A stretch of 32,498 bases of DNA, taken from contig NZ_FUWX01000020.1 in the NCBI RefSeq assembly GCF_900167275.1, forward strand, positions 1 to 32,498, in the 5' to 3' direction. How positions within the stretch are numbered: the first letter of the stretch is position 1; each line of letters opens with the position of its first letter. Shown here in pieces: positions 19,759 to 30,429 of this stretch. This stretch comes from Cetobacterium ceti. Lineage in GTDB: Bacteria > Fusobacteriota > Fusobacteriia > Fusobacteriales > Fusobacteriaceae. Position numbers and translations under genes: made by a program. Under the pieces are notes generated by a model that did no database searches, had not been told where the DNA came from, and was given only the letters and a program-made list of their open reading frames with translations.

Positions 19759-20637
19759 TTACTCTATATTTAGAGCTTGTTCTCTAATTTTTTCAATTTC
19801 ATTTTTACAATCTACAACTATTTTTGAAATTTCATAAAAATTTGATTTAACACCAGTGGTATTAAGTTCTCTAAAAATTTCTTGAAGTATAAAGTCTATT
19901 TTTTTACCTAGAGTTTTGTCTTCTGATTCTATTTCTTTTTTCAATTCATATAAATGACTTGATAATCTTGAAGTTTCCTCTGAAATATCCGATTTATCTG
20001 TAAATAGTAATATTTCCTTTAATAGATCTTCCTCGGTAAAATTAATATCCTCTCTTATACTATTTAATCTTTCTAAAAGTTTCTCTCTATAAGTTTCAAC
20101 AACTTTCGGTTGAAGAGTTTTTATTTCTTCAACTTTTATTTCTAAAAAAGATATTCTCTCTTTAAAATATTCTTTTAATCTAAGTCCCTCTTCAGACTTC
20201 ATTTGGATAAATTTTTCTAATAGTACATCTAATTTTTCAAAAATAAAACTAGTATATTCCTCTTCATCTATCTCTTCATCTTTTCTTTTAATCACATTTA
20301 GATTTTTTACTAATAAATCCAATTTACTTGTGAAAGTATCCTTATAATCTATTTCCATTTGATTTAAAATTTCCATATAGGCATCACTTAGAACTTTATT
20401 ATAATCAAATAAATTTTCTGAAACTCTTTTATCTTCAAAATCTATTTTTAAATCAACAGAACCTCTAAAGATTTTTTTTCCTACAAAGGCTCTAATTTTA
20501 TTTTCTAAAAAATTAAGAGTATATGGAACTTTTATTTTTAAGTTAAGATTTTTATTATTTACACTTTTTATCTCTAGATTAATTACAAAATCCTCATTTT
20601 GAAAAACAACCTTGGAGTAACCAGTCATACTTCTCAT
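19759..20637 (-). CDS. yicC: YicC/YloC-family endoribonuclease
   Basis: The 292-residue protein begins MRSMTGYSKV, the hallmark start of the YicC family, followed by the conserved EIKSVNNKNL region. The C-terminal DUF1732 part includes GKKIDFILQEIFRELNTTGVKS, which is split here by an unremarkable variation. Family members in E. coli and B. subtilis are reported endoribonucleases. The middle of the protein is highly charged and probably coiled coil. It heads the gmk-rpoZ-apbE group and follows the rpoC terminator by only about 30 bases. No separate promoter is evident, so it may depend on read-through from rpoBC. Confidence 0.93.
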   Translation of the reverse strand: MRSMTGYSKVVFQNEDFVINLEIKSVNNKNLNLKIKVPYTLNFLENKIRAFVGKKIFRGSVDLKIDFEDKRVSENLFDYNKVLSDAYMEILNQMEIDYKDTFTSKLDLLVKNLNVIKRKDEEIDEEEYTSFIFEKLDVLLEKFIQMKSEEGLRLKEYFKERISFLEIKVEEIKTLQPKVVETYREKLLERLNSIREDINFTEEDLLKEILLFTDKSDISEETSRLSSHLYELKKEIESEDKTLGKKIDFILQEIFRELNTTGVKSNFYEISKIVVDCKNEIEKIREQALNIE

Positions 20638-20667
20638 AATATCCTACCCTTCACAGTAAAAATATTA

Positions 20668-20693
20668 AAATAGGCGACATATGTCGCCTATTT
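20668..20693 (-). terminator. Palindromic terminator after rpoC
   Basis: A 26-bp perfect palindrome, AAATAGGCGACAT and its exact complement, starts one base after the rpoC stop codon. Folded with an ATAT loop it gives an 11-bp stem containing GGCGAC. The minus strand continues TAATATTTTT, an imperfect T tract, so termination may be partial. Confidence 0.82.
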
Positions 20694-20694
20694 A

Positions 20695-23600
20695 TTAATC
20701 TTCTATTTCAACAGGAACGATATCTTTATATGCATTATATCCTGTTCCAGCTGGAATCTTCTTACCTATTATTACATTCTCTTTTAGTCCTTCTAAGTAG
20801 TCTTCTTTTCCTTCTATCGCTGCATTTGATAGAACTTTAGTAGTCTCTTGGAATGACGCAGCAGAGATAAAGCTTCCTGTATTTACAGCAGCCTTTGTAA
20901 TACCTTGGATAATTGGCTCATATTCAATTTCAGCCTTACCAAGCTCTCTTAATTTTTCGTTTTCAAGCTCTACAATTCTCTTCTCAACAACTTCATCCTC
21001 TAGGAATAAAGAAGCTCCTGAGTTAACAATTCTAACTTTCTTAAACATCTGTTTAACTATGATCTCAATATGTTTATCGTTTACTGTAACACCTTGATCT
21101 CTATATACTTGTTGTACAGACTCTAGGATGAACTGCTCAGCAGCTACTAATCCTTTAATAGATAGAACGTCAAATGGAGAAATTGCTCCCTCAGTTATTT
21201 TATCTCCTGCTTTTACAAGCATTCCGTCAGTTACAACTAAGTGCTCTCCAACTGGTGCAAGGTATTCTTTGAAGATATCAGGGTTAACTGTATTTCTAAC
21301 AATAATAACTCTCATACCTTTTTTCTTTCTAGAAGTTACTTCTACCTTACCATCTATTTCAGTTAACATTGCTTTACCTTTAGGGTTTCTAGCTTCGAAT
21401 AGCTCTTGAATTCTAGGAAGACCTCCAGTGATGTCTTTTGTTCCTTCTCCTTCTTTGATGATCTTAGCTATAATTTGTCCAGTTTGAACAGCTTCCCCTT
21501 CTCTTACCATTAAGTAAGCTCCAAATGGAATTGGGTAACTTCCAACTGTTTCTCCCTCTTCGTTAAAGATTACTACTCTAGGGTTAGTATCTCCAGATTC
21601 AACTGGCTTAACTGCCATGAATTCTGTAACGTCATACTTCTCATCATAGTTTTCCTTAACATAAAGCTCTCTATATTCAATTCTACCATCTTGGTCAGCA
21701 ATGATAGGTATATGATATGGATCAAATGTTACTAGAACATCTCCTACATTAACCTCTTGCCCTTCTTGTACCTTAAGAACTGATCCTGAAGAAATTTCAT
21801 AGTCATAGTTTCCAATTATGATCTTAGCAGACTGTGTAACTACGATTAATTCCTTAGTATCTGGGTTCTCTAATGTTTTCATTTCCTTGAATACAATCTT
21901 ACCGTGGTTTTCTGCTCTGATACTTGTAGCTGAAGCTGTTGCTGTTGCAACTCCTCCTGTATGGAACGTTCTCATTGTAAGCTGTGTACCTGGTTCTCCG
22001 ATTGATTGGGCAGCGATAACTCCAACTGCTTCTCCAAGTAAGATTTCTTTATGGTTAGAAAGATCCATTCCATAACATTTTTGACAAACACCCTTCTCAA
22101 GGTTACATGTTAATGGTGATCTAATTTTTACTTTTCTAATATCAAGCTCTTCTATTCTCTTAATAGCGTCTTTGCTTAACATTTCATTTCTCTTAGCGAT
22201 AACTTCTCCCTCATGGATTAAGTCCTCAGCTAATACTCTACCTTTTAATCTTTCAGATAAAGTTTCAATTACGTTACCGTCAGAAACTAGTTCCGCAATT
22301 TCAATTCCACCAGTTGTTCCACAATCATGATCGTTTACGATTACTTCGTGAGAAATATCAACTAGTCTTCTTGTTAAGTATCCTGAATCGGCAGTTCTTA
22401 GGGCAGTATCCGCTAGACCTTTTCTTGCTCCGTGTGAAGACATGAAGAACTCTAATACTGTTAATCCCTCTCTAAAGTTCGCCTTGATAGGTACCTCGAT
22501 GATTCTTCCCTGTGTATCGGCCATGTTTCCTCTCATTGCCGCTAACTGTCTCATCTGTGCGATAGATCCTCTGGCTCCAGAGTTCGCCATCATATAAACT
22601 GGGTTGAACTGATCTAGTCCGTTCATCATTGCGTCAGTAACTTTAGCAGTAGCCTCAGACCAAACTGCGATTGTTTTTCTATATCTTTCTTCGTTTATAA
22701 TTCTTCCAGATTTATAATCTGCATCTATTTGAGCAACTTCATCATCTGCTGCTGCTAATATAGATTTTTTGCTTTCTGGAATCTCAAGGTCTTCAATACC
22801 AACAGAAACTCCTGCAAATGTTGCATAATGATAACCGAAGTTTTTAATATCATTTATTAACTCAGCAGTTTTTGCAAATCCGTGAGTTTCATATAATTTA
22901 CCAATTAAGTTCTTTAATTGCTTTTTACCAAAAGTAACGTGATAGTTTTTATCTTCTACTGGTAAAATGTTGTTAAACATTATTCTTCCTGGAGTAGTTT
23001 CAACTATTTCATCATTGATTCTTACTTTAACTAAAGCATGAGTATCAATAATTCCATTGTCATAAGCAGTTAGAACCTGTTCTTTATTAGAGAACATTTT
23101 TCCTTCTCCTCTTGCTCCTGGTCTATCCTTAGTCATATAGAAACATCCCATAACCATATCCTGAGATGGTACAGCTATTGGCTCTCCATTTGCTGGGGAA
23201 ATAATGTTATTTGGTGCTAACATTAATAATTTTGCTTCCATTATAGCTTCTGGTGATAACATTAAGTGAACTGCCATTTGGTCTCCATCGAAGTCCGCGT
23301 TAAATGCAGAACATACTAATGGGTGTAATCTAATAGCTTTTCCTTCAATTAACACAGGTTCAAAAGCCTGAATTGAAAGTCTGTGAAGTGTCGGTGCTCT
23401 GTTAAGTAATACTGGGTGATCTTGGATTACATCCTCGATTACATCCCATACTTTATCGTCCGCTTCTTCTACTAATTTCTTAGCTGTTTTGATGTTGCTA
23501 GCTAATTCTCTCTTAACTAACTCTCTCATAATAAATGGCTTGTATAACTCAAGAGCCATTTTCTTAGGAATTCCACACTGATTCATCTTTAAAGATGGTC

Positions 23601-24639
23601 CTACAACGATTACCGATCTTGCTGAATAGTCTACCCTTTTTCCAAGAAGGTTTTGTCTAAATCTTCCTTGCTTACCTTTAAGCATATCAGATAGAGATTT
23701 TAACTCTCTGTTGTTTTGAGCAACTACTGGTTTTCCTCTTCTACCGTTATCTATAAGGGCGTCTACTGCCTCTTGTAACATTCTTTTTTCGTTTTTAACA
23801 ACGATTTCAGGAGCTTTTATTTCTAATAACTTCTTTAATCTGTTGTTTCTGTTGATAACTCTTCTATATAAATCATTTAGATCTGAAGTTGCAAATCTTC
23901 CACCATCTAATTGAACCATTGGTCTTAAATCAGCTGGAATTACTGGAACATTTTTAAGTATCATCCAAGAAGGTAAGTTATTAGACGCAATAAAGTCTCT
24001 AACGATCTTTAATCTTTTAACTACTTTCTTTCTTTTTTGTGATGAATTAACTTCTTCTAATTCTTTTTCTAATTCATTTTTTAGAGATTCTAAGTCGATT
24101 TTCTCTAATAGCTTTAATATAGCTTCTGCTCCCATTAAAGCTTCAAATTGCTTTCCATACATTTGCTTATATAATTTATACTCTTTTTCAGTTAAAATTT
24201 TTCCAGCTTTTAATGTAGGCTCTTCACTTTCAGTTACAACGTATCTTGCAAAGTAAAGAATTGATTCTAATTCCTTTGGTGATAATCCTAAAATTAATGA
24301 CATTTTATTTGGTGTTCCTTTAGAATACCAAATATGAGATACTGGAGCTGCAAGGGAAATGTGTCCCATTCTCTCTCTTCTTACTTTTGATCTAGTTACT
24401 TCTACACCACATTTTTCACATACTAGACCTTTATATCTCATTCTTTTATATTTTCCACACGCACATTCCCAATCCTTAGTTGGTCCGAATATCTTTTCAC
24501 AGAATAGACCATCCATTTCAGGGTTTAGGGTTCTATAGTTAATAGTTTCCGGTTTTGTAACCTCACCATAAGACCATTCCTGGATTTTCTCAGGAGAAGC
24601 TAGTCTAATTCTAATCTTCTCAAAATTTTTTATTCCCAT
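20695..24639 (-). CDS. rpoC: DNA-directed RNA polymerase beta' subunit
   Basis: This 1314-residue subunit carries the catalytic centre of RNA polymerase. The N-terminal zinc ribbon has Cys59, 61, 74 and 77. The absolutely conserved NADFDGDQM active-site loop is near residue 446-452. The second zinc site uses HDCGTTGG near residue 770 and the [11 protein letters not shown] cluster near 845-855. The trigger loop lies in the segment around TMRTFHTGG. It ends with the [10 protein letters not shown] tail. The ATG start follows AAGGAGG at a rather long distance. It lies 125 bases after rpoB and is followed by a palindromic terminator. Confidence 0.99.
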   Translation of the reverse strand: MGIKNFEKIRIRLASPEKIQEWSYGEVTKPETINYRTLNPEMDGLFCEKIFGPTKDWECACGKYKRMRYKGLVCEKCGVEVTRSKVRRERMGHISLAAPVSHIWYSKGTPNKMSLILGLSPKELESILYFARYVVTESEEPTLKAGKILTEKEYKLYKQMYGKQFEALMGAEAILKLLEKIDLESLKNELEKELEEVNSSQKRKKVVKRLKIVRDFIASNNLPSWMILKNVPVIPADLRPMVQLDGGRFATSDLNDLYRRVINRNNRLKKLLEIKAPEIVVKNEKRMLQEAVDALIDNGRRGKPVVAQNNRELKSLSDMLKGKQGRFRQNLLGKRVDYSARSVIVVGPSLKMNQCGIPKKMALELYKPFIMRELVKRELASNIKTAKKLVEEADDKVWDVIEDVIQDHPVLLNRAPTLHRLSIQAFEPVLIEGKAIRLHPLVCSAFNADFDGDQMAVHLMLSPEAIMEAKLLMLAPNNIISPANGEPIAVPSQDMVMGCFYMTKDRPGARGEGKMFSNKEQVLTAYDNGIIDTHALVKVRINDEIVETTPGRIMFNNILPVEDKNYHVTFGKKQLKNLIGKLYETHGFAKTAELINDIKNFGYHYATFAGVSVGIEDLEIPESKKSILAAADDEVAQIDADYKSGRIINEERYRKTIAVWSEATAKVTDAMMNGLDQFNPVYMMANSGARGSIAQMRQLAAMRGNMADTQGRIIEVPIKANFREGLTVLEFFMSSHGARKGLADTALRTADSGYLTRRLVDISHEVIVNDHDCGTTGGIEIAELVSDGNVIETLSERLKGRVLAEDLIHEGEVIAKRNEMLSKDAIKRIEELDIRKVKIRSPLTCNLEKGVCQKCYGMDLSNHKEILLGEAVGVIAAQSIGEPGTQLTMRTFHTGGVATATASATSIRAENHGKIVFKEMKTLENPDTKELIVVTQSAKIIIGNYDYEISSGSVLKVQEGQEVNVGDVLVTFDPYHIPIIADQDGRIEYRELYVKENYDEKYDVTEFMAVKPVESGDTNPRVVIFNEEGETVGSYPIPFGAYLMVREGEAVQTGQIIAKIIKEGEGTKDITGGLPRIQELFEARNPKGKAMLTEIDGKVEVTSRKKKGMRVIIVRNTVNPDIFKEYLAPVGEHLVVTDGMLVKAGDKITEGAISPFDVLSIKGLVAAEQFILESVQQVYRDQGVTVNDKHIEIIVKQMFKKVRIVNSGASLFLEDEVVEKRIVELENEKLRELGKAEIEYEPIIQGITKAAVNTGSFISAASFQETTKVLSNAAIEGKEDYLEGLKENVIIGKKIPAGTGYNAYKDIVPVEIED

Positions 24640-24710
24640 ATTAAATACAAAGCCTCCTTAATTGAGATAAAGCTTTCAACTATCTACAAAAAATTATTTC
24701 TCCAATAGTA

Positions 24711-24743
24711 GAGAAGGGTGGATGCCTAGACATCCACTTCCTC
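24711..24743 (-). other. Hairpin in the rpoB-rpoC gap
   Basis: GTGGATG and CATCCAC form a perfect 7-bp stem around TCTAGG, extended by GAGGA/TTCTC after a small internal loop. No T tract follows directly, so it is not an obvious terminator; an mRNA processing or stability role is possible. The gap also holds the rpoC ribosome binding site and no other gene. Confidence 0.5.
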
Positions 24744-24764
24744 AATATTATTATTTAGTTTTTA

Positions 24765-27700
24765 TTAATCTTCTTTTAAGTCTCCTAAAGAGAATTCAGT
24801 GATTGTTTCCTCTTTATTTAACTCATCATCAACATTTATAATGTCGTTATTTGTATCAAACAGTTCTACATCTAATGCAAGAGCTTGGAACTCTTTTAAT
24901 AGAACTTTGAATGATTCTGGTAAATCAGCCTCTGGCATTTCTTCACCTTTAACAATTGCTTCATATGTTTTTGTTCTTCCTGTTACGTCGTCTGATTTAA
25001 CAGTTAACATTTCCTGAAGGATATTTGATGCTCCATATGCTTCTAGAGCCCAAACCTCCATCTCTCCAAGTCTTTGTCCTCCAAATTGAGCTTTTCCTCC
25101 TAGTGGCTGTTGAGTTACTAGTGAGTAAGGTCCGATTGCTCTTGCGTGCATCTTATCCTCAACAAGGTGGTGAAGTTTTAACATATACATTCTTCCAACT
25201 GTTACTCTATTGTCAAATTTATCTCCAGTTCTTCCATCGTAAAGTGTAACTTTACCATTTCTTGGATATCCTGCTTTTTCTACGTAATCTTTAACTTGTT
25301 CCTCACTTGCTCCATCAAATACTGGTGTTGCAATGTAAGTTCCATTGTTAATTTTACCCATAGCCATACCTAAGTGAACCTCTAGTACCTGTCCGATGTT
25401 CATACGTGAAGGTACTCCAAGTGGGTTAAGTACAACGTCTAAGTGAGTTCCATCTGCTAAGAATGGCATATCTTCTGCTGGTAATACTCTAGAAACAACC
25501 CCTTTATTACCGTGTCTTCCTGACATTTTATCTCCAACAGTGATCTTTCTTTTTTCAGCTACGAAAACTCTGATTACTTTATTTACTCCAGCTTTTAATT
25601 CGTCTCCATTTTCTCTAGAAAGCTCTAGTACTTCTACTACAGTTCCCTTTGATCCGTGAGGCATTTTAAGAGATGTATCTCTTACGTCTCTAGCCTTTTC
25701 TCCGAATATAGCTCTTAATAATTTTTCCTCTGCAGGTGGCTCAGTTTCTCCCTTAGGAGCTGTTTTACCTACTAGGATATCTCCTGGTCCAACTTCAGAA
25801 CCTACTCTGATAACTCCTCTAGAATCTAAGTTTCTTAATGCCTCTTCTGAAACATTTGGAATTTCTCTTGTAATTTCTTCGTCACCAAGTTTTGTATTTC
25901 TAGCTTCGATTTCATACTCTTCTATATGAATAGATGTAAATACATCTTCTTTTCTTAATCTATCAGAAATTAAGATCGCATCCTCGTAGTTATATCCTTC
26001 CCAAGGCATGAATGCCATAAGAATATTTCTACCAAGTGCTAAATCTCCACCTTTAGTTGCTGGTCCATCGGCAATAACTTGTCCTGAAACAACTTTATCT
26101 CCAAGGTCAACTAATGGTTTTTGATGTAAACACATAGCTTGGTTTGATCTTTCGAAGTTAAGTAATCTATATTTATGTTGCTTTCCTTCTGGATCTTCAA
26201 TAATTACATGTTTAGCATCTACTTCAATAACAGTTCCATCAGTTTTAGTTACTACAACTGCTCCTGAATCTACTGCAACTTTTCTTTCTAAACCAGTTCC
26301 AATATATGGAGCTTCAGTTCTAAGTAAAGGTACAGCCTGTCTTTGCATGTTTGATCCCATTAGGGCTCTGTTGGCGTCATCGTGCTCTAAGAACGGAATT
26401 AATCCCGCTGAAACTGATACCACTTGTTTAGGTGAAACGTCTAAGTAATCAACCTTTTCTCCTGATATATTTACAATTTCATGTCCAAATCTACATACAA
26501 CATCTCCAAGAAGTGTTCCATCTTCCCCAATCTTCGTATCCGCTTGGGCAATGAATAATCCTTCTTCTTCGTCTGCTGCTAAGTAATGAACTTCATTTAA
26601 GTTAGCGATTCCATTTTCAACTTTTACATATGGAGTTTCAATAAATCCATATTTGTTAACCTTTGCATATATAGCTAAAGATCCTATAAGACCGATGTTT
26701 GGTCCCTCTGGAGTTTCTATTGGACAGATTCTTCCATAGTGAGAGTCATGTACGTCTCTTACTTCGAATCCGGCTCTTTCTCTTGAAAGTCCTCCAGGTC
26801 CTAAAGCTGATATTCTTCTTTTGTGAGTTAATTCAGCTAGTGGATTTGATTGGTCCATGAACTGAGATAACTGTCCTGATCCGAAGAAATCAAGGATTAA
26901 AGCGTTTAAAGGTCTAGTATTTAATAATGATTGAGGAGTTAAAGTCTCTGCATCTTGTACAGTCATTTTTTCCTTAACCATTTTACCCATCTTAGAAAGT
27001 CCTGCTTTAATTTGCATTAATAGAAGTTCTCCAACTCCTCTTACCCTTCTGTTTGATAGGTTATCTATATCATCTGTATGTCCTACTCCACCATTTAATC
27101 CGATTACGTATTTAATAGTAGCTAATACATCTTCCTTAGTTAGTAAAATCTCTTCGTCAGAAATTTCTAACTTTAATCTTTTATTCATCTTGTATCTTCC
27201 AACTGGCTCAAGATCATATCTTTGAGGGTTGAAGAACATCTGTTTAATTAAAGATCTAGCAGAATCAATAGTTACTAAATCTCCAGGTCTTAATTTCTTA
27301 AATACCTCAGTAACTGCTTCTTCCTTGCTCTCAGATGTATCGTTTAGAACTGTATTTGCAAGTAATTTATCCTCTGGTTTTACTTCCCAATATACAACTG
27401 ATGAAACTTTATAGTCGATTAATTTTAAAATAAACGCTTCGTCAATTAACTGAGCAGTTTCTCCTAAAACCTCTCCTGTTTCCTCATCGTATATATCTTC
27501 TTTTACAAAGCTTCCTTCGAACTTAGTTCTTAATACGCTTAGTAACTCTTCTTTGTTTTTATATCTTTCATAGAATTTAGTTAAATCTAACTCTTTAACT
27601 TCTAAGAATTCATTCATGATCTCTTCATTAGTTTCAAAGAAATCAACAGCCTTTAAGAATACAGTAGCAAGTACTTTTTTCTTTCTATCAATTTTTACGC

Positions 27701-28265
27701 TTAAGAAATCGTTTTTATCTGTTTCAAACTCTAACCAAGTTCCCTTGTAAGGAATGATTTTTCCTGAGAATAAATCTTTTCCTGTTTGAATGTTAACTTC
27801 CTTATTGAAAGAAACACCTGGTGATCTGTGTAACTGTGATACAACTACTCTTTCTGCACCGTTTATAATAAACGTTCCTCTGTCTGTCATCATTGGAACT
27901 TCTCCGAAGTATACTAATGATTCCTGTATTTCATTTCCACTTTTCTTGTTGATAAGTCTTAATCTTACCTTTAAAGAAGCTGAATAAGTTTTACCTCTTT
28001 TTTTACACTCTAACTCATCATTAAGTGGAGCTTCAGCTTCATGTAGCTCATAAGAAACATACTCTAATTTTATATCTCCATTCGAAGATTCAATAGGGAA
28101 TATTTCTCTAAAAGCCGATTCTAGCCCCTTATCTTTTCTATTAAGTGGAGCTTCCTTAGCCTGTAGAAAATCTTCATAGGAATCAAGCTGGAATTCTAGG
28201 AAATGAGGCATAGTTCCTCTTTCTTCGATTCTTCCGAAATTCAATCTTTCAACGAGTTTCCCCAT
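24765..28265 (-). CDS. rpoB: DNA-directed RNA polymerase beta subunit
   Basis: This subunit of 1166 residues forms one claw of RNA polymerase and the rifampicin pocket. Conserved blocks include [16 protein letters not shown] and [20 protein letters not shown] (rifampicin cluster I), [17 protein letters not shown] (cluster II), the [10 protein letters not shown] substrate-site region and [20 protein letters not shown] near the C-terminus. The start is either ATG at 28265 or the TTG one codon before (28268); AGGGGTG lies upstream and fits both, and ATG is preferred. It lacks the lineage-specific insertions of the longer proteobacterial protein. It is preceded by an attenuator-like hairpin and a long RNA stem after rplL. 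Confidence 0.99.
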   Translation of the reverse strand: MGKLVERLNFGRIEERGTMPHFLEFQLDSYEDFLQAKEAPLNRKDKGLESAFREIFPIESSNGDIKLEYVSYELHEAEAPLNDELECKKRGKTYSASLKVRLRLINKKSGNEIQESLVYFGEVPMMTDRGTFIINGAERVVVSQLHRSPGVSFNKEVNIQTGKDLFSGKIIPYKGTWLEFETDKNDFLSVKIDRKKKVLATVFLKAVDFFETNEEIMNEFLEVKELDLTKFYERYKNKEELLSVLRTKFEGSFVKEDIYDEETGEVLGETAQLIDEAFILKLIDYKVSSVVYWEVKPEDKLLANTVLNDTSESKEEAVTEVFKKLRPGDLVTIDSARSLIKQMFFNPQRYDLEPVGRYKMNKRLKLEISDEEILLTKEDVLATIKYVIGLNGGVGHTDDIDNLSNRRVRGVGELLLMQIKAGLSKMGKMVKEKMTVQDAETLTPQSLLNTRPLNALILDFFGSGQLSQFMDQSNPLAELTHKRRISALGPGGLSRERAGFEVRDVHDSHYGRICPIETPEGPNIGLIGSLAIYAKVNKYGFIETPYVKVENGIANLNEVHYLAADEEEGLFIAQADTKIGEDGTLLGDVVCRFGHEIVNISGEKVDYLDVSPKQVVSVSAGLIPFLEHDDANRALMGSNMQRQAVPLLRTEAPYIGTGLERKVAVDSGAVVVTKTDGTVIEVDAKHVIIEDPEGKQHKYRLLNFERSNQAMCLHQKPLVDLGDKVVSGQVIADGPATKGGDLALGRNILMAFMPWEGYNYEDAILISDRLRKEDVFTSIHIEEYEIEARNTKLGDEEITREIPNVSEEALRNLDSRGVIRVGSEVGPGDILVGKTAPKGETEPPAEEKLLRAIFGEKARDVRDTSLKMPHGSKGTVVEVLELSRENGDELKAGVNKVIRVFVAEKRKITVGDKMSGRHGNKGVVSRVLPAEDMPFLADGTHLDVVLNPLGVPSRMNIGQVLEVHLGMAMGKINNGTYIATPVFDGASEEQVKDYVEKAGYPRNGKVTLYDGRTGDKFDNRVTVGRMYMLKLHHLVEDKMHARAIGPYSLVTQQPLGGKAQFGGQRLGEMEVWALEAYGASNILQEMLTVKSDDVTGRTKTYEAIVKGEEMPEADLPESFKVLLKEFQALALDVELFDTNNDIINVDDELNKEETITEFSLGDLKED

Positions 28266-28297
28266 CAATTCACACCCCTTATAATTCTTTAATGGTC

Positions 28298-28352
28298 AAT
28301 ACCTAACCTTTTGAAAATAAAAGGCAAAATTATTTTCAAAAGACTAAGTATT
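28298..28352 (-). other. Long RNA stem in the rplL-rpoB gap, likely RNase III site
   Basis: The minus-strand RNA can fold into a 23-bp uninterrupted stem (28330-28352 with 28298-28320) with a nine-base loop. Three of the pairs are G-U. On the opposite strand the same positions would be A-C mismatches, so the structure is complete only in the rpoB-sense transcript. It ends about 30 bases before the rpoB start. In E. coli the rplL-rpoB spacer is an RNase III site; the same role here is inference. Confidence 0.7.
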
Positions 28353-28390
28353 AACTTGAATTTTTTAATTTAATTTTATAATGAGTAAAA

Positions 28391-28414
28391 AGGCACTCTA
28401 GTTTCAGAGTGCCT
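28391..28414 (-). terminator. Attenuator-like hairpin between rplL and rpoB
   Basis: AGGCACTCT and AGAGTGCCT form a perfect 9-bp stem with a six-base loop, followed by five T on the minus strand. It probably terminates part of the transcription after rplL, which would lower polymerase subunit output relative to ribosomal proteins, as known for the E. coli rplL-rpoB attenuator. A T tract also flanks it on the other strand, so it is potentially bidirectional. Confidence 0.82.
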
Positions 28415-28465
28415 ATTTTTTTTAATTTTAGTAATATCAAAGTTCGTTATAATAACTTATTGTTA

Positions 28466-28831
28466 TTATTTAACTTCTACTGTAGCTCCAAGCTCAGTTA
28501 ATTTAGCTTTCATAGCTTCTGCTTCGTCTTTAGCGATAGCTTCTTTTAAGTTTCCACCGTTATCAACTAATTCTTTAGCTTCTTTTAATCCTAATCCAGT
28601 GATTGCTCTTACTTCTTTGATTACAGCTATTTTGTTAGCTCCTCCTGAAGTTAAAACTACGTCAAACTCAGTTTTCTCTTCAGCTGCAGCAGCTCCACCT
28701 TCAGCAGCAACAGCTACTGGTGCAGCAGCAGTTACACCGAAGTGCTCCTCTAATGCTTCTACTAACTCTTTTAATTCTAATACAGACATAGCTTCTAAAT
28801 CAGCTATAAATTGCTCTTTATTAAATGCCAT
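28466..28831 (-). CDS. rplL: Ribosomal protein bL12 (L7/L12)
   Basis: The 121-residue stalk protein recruits translation factors to the ribosome. It has the N-terminal dimerisation helices ([20 protein letters not shown]), an alanine-rich flexible hinge (about 35-52, [18 protein letters not shown]), and the C-terminal domain with [20 protein letters not shown] and the closing [18 protein letters not shown] site precedes the ATG. It follows rplJ by 81 bases of AT-rich DNA. Multiple copies bind L10, whose gene is upstream and whose leader controls both. Confidence 0.98.
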   Translation of the reverse strand: MAFNKEQFIADLEAMSVLELKELVEALEEHFGVTAAAPVAVAAEGGAAAAEEKTEFDVVLTSGGANKIAVIKEVRAITGLGLKEAKELVDNGGNLKEAIAKDEAEAMKAKLTELGATVEVK

Positions 28832-28912
28832 TTTATTTCCTCCTCTAATTCTCTATAATTTTATTTTTATTTAAATCAATAATTTGATTGTTATTTTCAA
28901 CTAATACTGAAA

Positions 28913-29419
28913 TTACTCAGCAGCAGCTTCTTTTTTATCTGCGATTGCAACAGCTGCATACGCAAGTTTTCTGATTGGTCCAAGCATTCCGTTAAGTACC
29001 ATAGATAGAAGTTGGTCTCTAGATGGTAATTTAGCAAGAGCTTCTACTGCGTTAGCTTCTACTCTTCTTCCTTCTAGTACTCCACCTTTGATTTGGAATA
29101 CGTTAGCTTTTGCTTTAGACTTAGCTAATTCAAAAGTAACTTTAGCTGGAGTTACTGCATCTGCATATCCAAATGCAAATCCTGTAGTCCCTTCTAGTAA
29201 ATCATCAAATTTATCTGCGATTCCAGCTTCTGCTAAAGCTATTTTAAATAATCTGTTCTTAGCAACTAGATACTCAGCTCCAGCTTCTCTTAAGTTCTTT
29301 CTTAACTCAGTCTCCTCATTTACTTTAAGACCTTTGTAATCAACAAGAACGATTGATTGAGCTTTAGCGATTTTCTCTACTAACTCTGCTACCTGTTGTT
29401 TTTTTAATTCAGTTGCCAT
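28913..29419 (-). CDS. rplJ: Ribosomal protein uL10
   Basis: The 168-residue protein anchors the L7/L12 stalk to 23S rRNA. Family features are the N-terminal KKQQVAELVEKIAKAQSIVLVDYKGL, the RNA-binding LVAKNRLFKIAL segment and the C-terminal helix that binds L12 dimers. GAGGAGGTG precedes the ATG. The gene is preceded by an L10 leader with an attenuator, so the L10-L12 complex probably represses it by feedback. Confidence 0.98.
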   Translation of the reverse strand: MATELKKQQVAELVEKIAKAQSIVLVDYKGLKVNEETELRKNLREAGAEYLVAKNRLFKIALAEAGIADKFDDLLEGTTGFAFGYADAVTPAKVTFELAKSKAKANVFQIKGGVLEGRRVEANAVEALAKLPSRDQLLSMVLNGMLGPIRKLAYAAVAIADKKEAAAE

Positions 29420-29453
29420 TATTGATTCACCTCCTCTTTCATCTAAAAAATAA

Positions 29454-29480
29454 CCTCCGACCCAAAGATAGGATCGGAGG
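29454..29480 (-). terminator. Attenuator hairpin of the L10 leader
   Basis: CCTCCGA and TCGGAGG pair around an ATCCTATCTTTGG-type loop that can add two further G-C pairs. The minus strand then reads TTATTTTTT. It lies 34 bases before the rplJ start and acts as a premature terminator that the upstream leader structure can control. Confidence 0.85.
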
Positions 29481-29592
29481 CTTACTTACACTCTTTGAGG
29501 CTAGCGAATACCTTCTCTCCAACCTCGGTAGGGTATTAAGGTAAAACCACCTACGGTCTTTGGTCTGGATCTATATTTAATTATTTATCCAA
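29481..29592 (-). promoter_or_regulatory. Ribosomal protein L10 leader (autoregulatory mRNA element)
   Basis: The transcript from the rplJ promoter contains AAAGACCGTAGGTGG, TTTTACC, CCCTACCGAGG and GGTATTCGCTAGCCTC. The order and paired arms (GTAGG with CCTAC, GGTGG with TTACC, GAGG with CCTC) match the L10 leader described in Firmicutes and other bacteria. Binding of the L10-L12 complex is expected to favour the terminator hairpin just downstream. The structure was read by eye and not scored against the Rfam model. Confidence 0.8.
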
Positions 29593-29598
29593 CTACCT

Positions 29599-29627
29599 AT
29601 TGTATCACATAAAAAACATAATTTCAA
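29599..29627 (-). promoter_or_regulatory. Promoter for rplJ-rplL-rpoB-rpoC
   Basis: TTGAAA (29622-29627) and TACAAT (29599-29604) are separated by exactly 17 bases, with a TGTGA sequence giving a TG-type extension before the -10. It begins right after the rplA stop codon and gives a leader of about 173 bases. Confidence 0.88.
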
Positions 29628-29643
29628 CTATTTTTGAATAGAA

Positions 29644-30348
29644 TTATGCGTTTTTAGCAACTAATACTGGATCCATTTTGATTCCAGGTCCCATAGTTAA
29701 AGATACAGCTACAGTTCTTAAGTATTGTCCTTTAGAAGAAGCTGGCTTTAATCTAATGATTTCGTTAAGGAAAGCTTTGAAGTTCTCAGCTAAAGCCTCA
29801 TCAGAGAAATCTGCCTTTCCGATTGGTACGTGGATTGATCCTAATTTGTCTACTCTGAAAGCTAATTTACCTTTCTTGAACTCAGATACTGCTCCTGCGA
29901 TATCTGGAGTAACTGTTCCTGACTTAGGGTTAGGCATTAAACCTTTAGTTCCTAAGATTCTTCCTAATCTTCCTAATTTAGGCATCATATCTGGAGTTGC
30001 GATTACTAAATCGAAATCGAACCATCCTTGTTGGATTTTCTCGATATACTCTTCAGCACCTGCATAGTCTGCTCCAGCTTCTAAAGCTTTCTCTACGTTA
30101 GCTCCTGAAGTGATTGCTAAAACTTTAACAGTTTTTCCTGTTCCGTTTGGAAGTACAACAGTACCTCTGATTTGTTGGTCAGCATGTCTAGGATCTACTC
30201 CTAATCTTAATGCTACTTCAACAGTTTCAGTGAACTTTGCAGTTCTAGTTTTTTTAACAAGCTCTAAAGCTTCTTTTACATCATATAATTTTCCATTTTC
30301 AACTAATTTAGCGATTTCTAGGTATTTTTTACCTCTCTTTAATGCCAT
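29644..30348 (-). CDS. rplA: Ribosomal protein uL1
   Basis: The 234-residue protein forms the L1 stalk of the large subunit near the E site and is a known translational repressor of the rplK-rplA mRNA. Conserved parts include the N-terminal [13 protein letters not shown], the [16 protein letters not shown] strand, the [20 protein letters not shown] loop region and [24 protein letters not shown] site precedes the ATG. It follows rplK by 81 bases, which contain a possible hairpin. Confidence 0.98.
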   Translation of the reverse strand: MALKRGKKYLEIAKLVENGKLYDVKEALELVKKTRTAKFTETVEVALRLGVDPRHADQQIRGTVVLPNGTGKTVKVLAITSGANVEKALEAGADYAGAEEYIEKIQQGWFDFDLVIATPDMMPKLGRLGRILGTKGLMPNPKSGTVTPDIAGAVSEFKKGKLAFRVDKLGSIHVPIGKADFSDEALAENFKAFLNEIIRLKPASSKGQYLRTVAVSLTMGPGIKMDPVLVAKNA

Positions 30349-30366
30349 TGAAAAATTCCTCCTTTT

Positions 30367-30394
30367 GTGGTTAAGCGGATTTTATTCCTACCAC
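30367..30394 (-). promoter_or_regulatory. Possible L1-binding-like hairpin between rplK and rplA
   Basis: GTGG and CCAC at the ends enclose an inner GGA/TCC pair and an asymmetric TTAA loop, immediately before the GGAGG of rplA. The layout resembles the element before rplK (GTGG...ATTACCAC), but the stems are short. Weak evidence. Confidence 0.3.
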
Positions 30395-30429
30395 TTAATT
30401 CCCTCTATAATTAGAATGGACTACATTAA

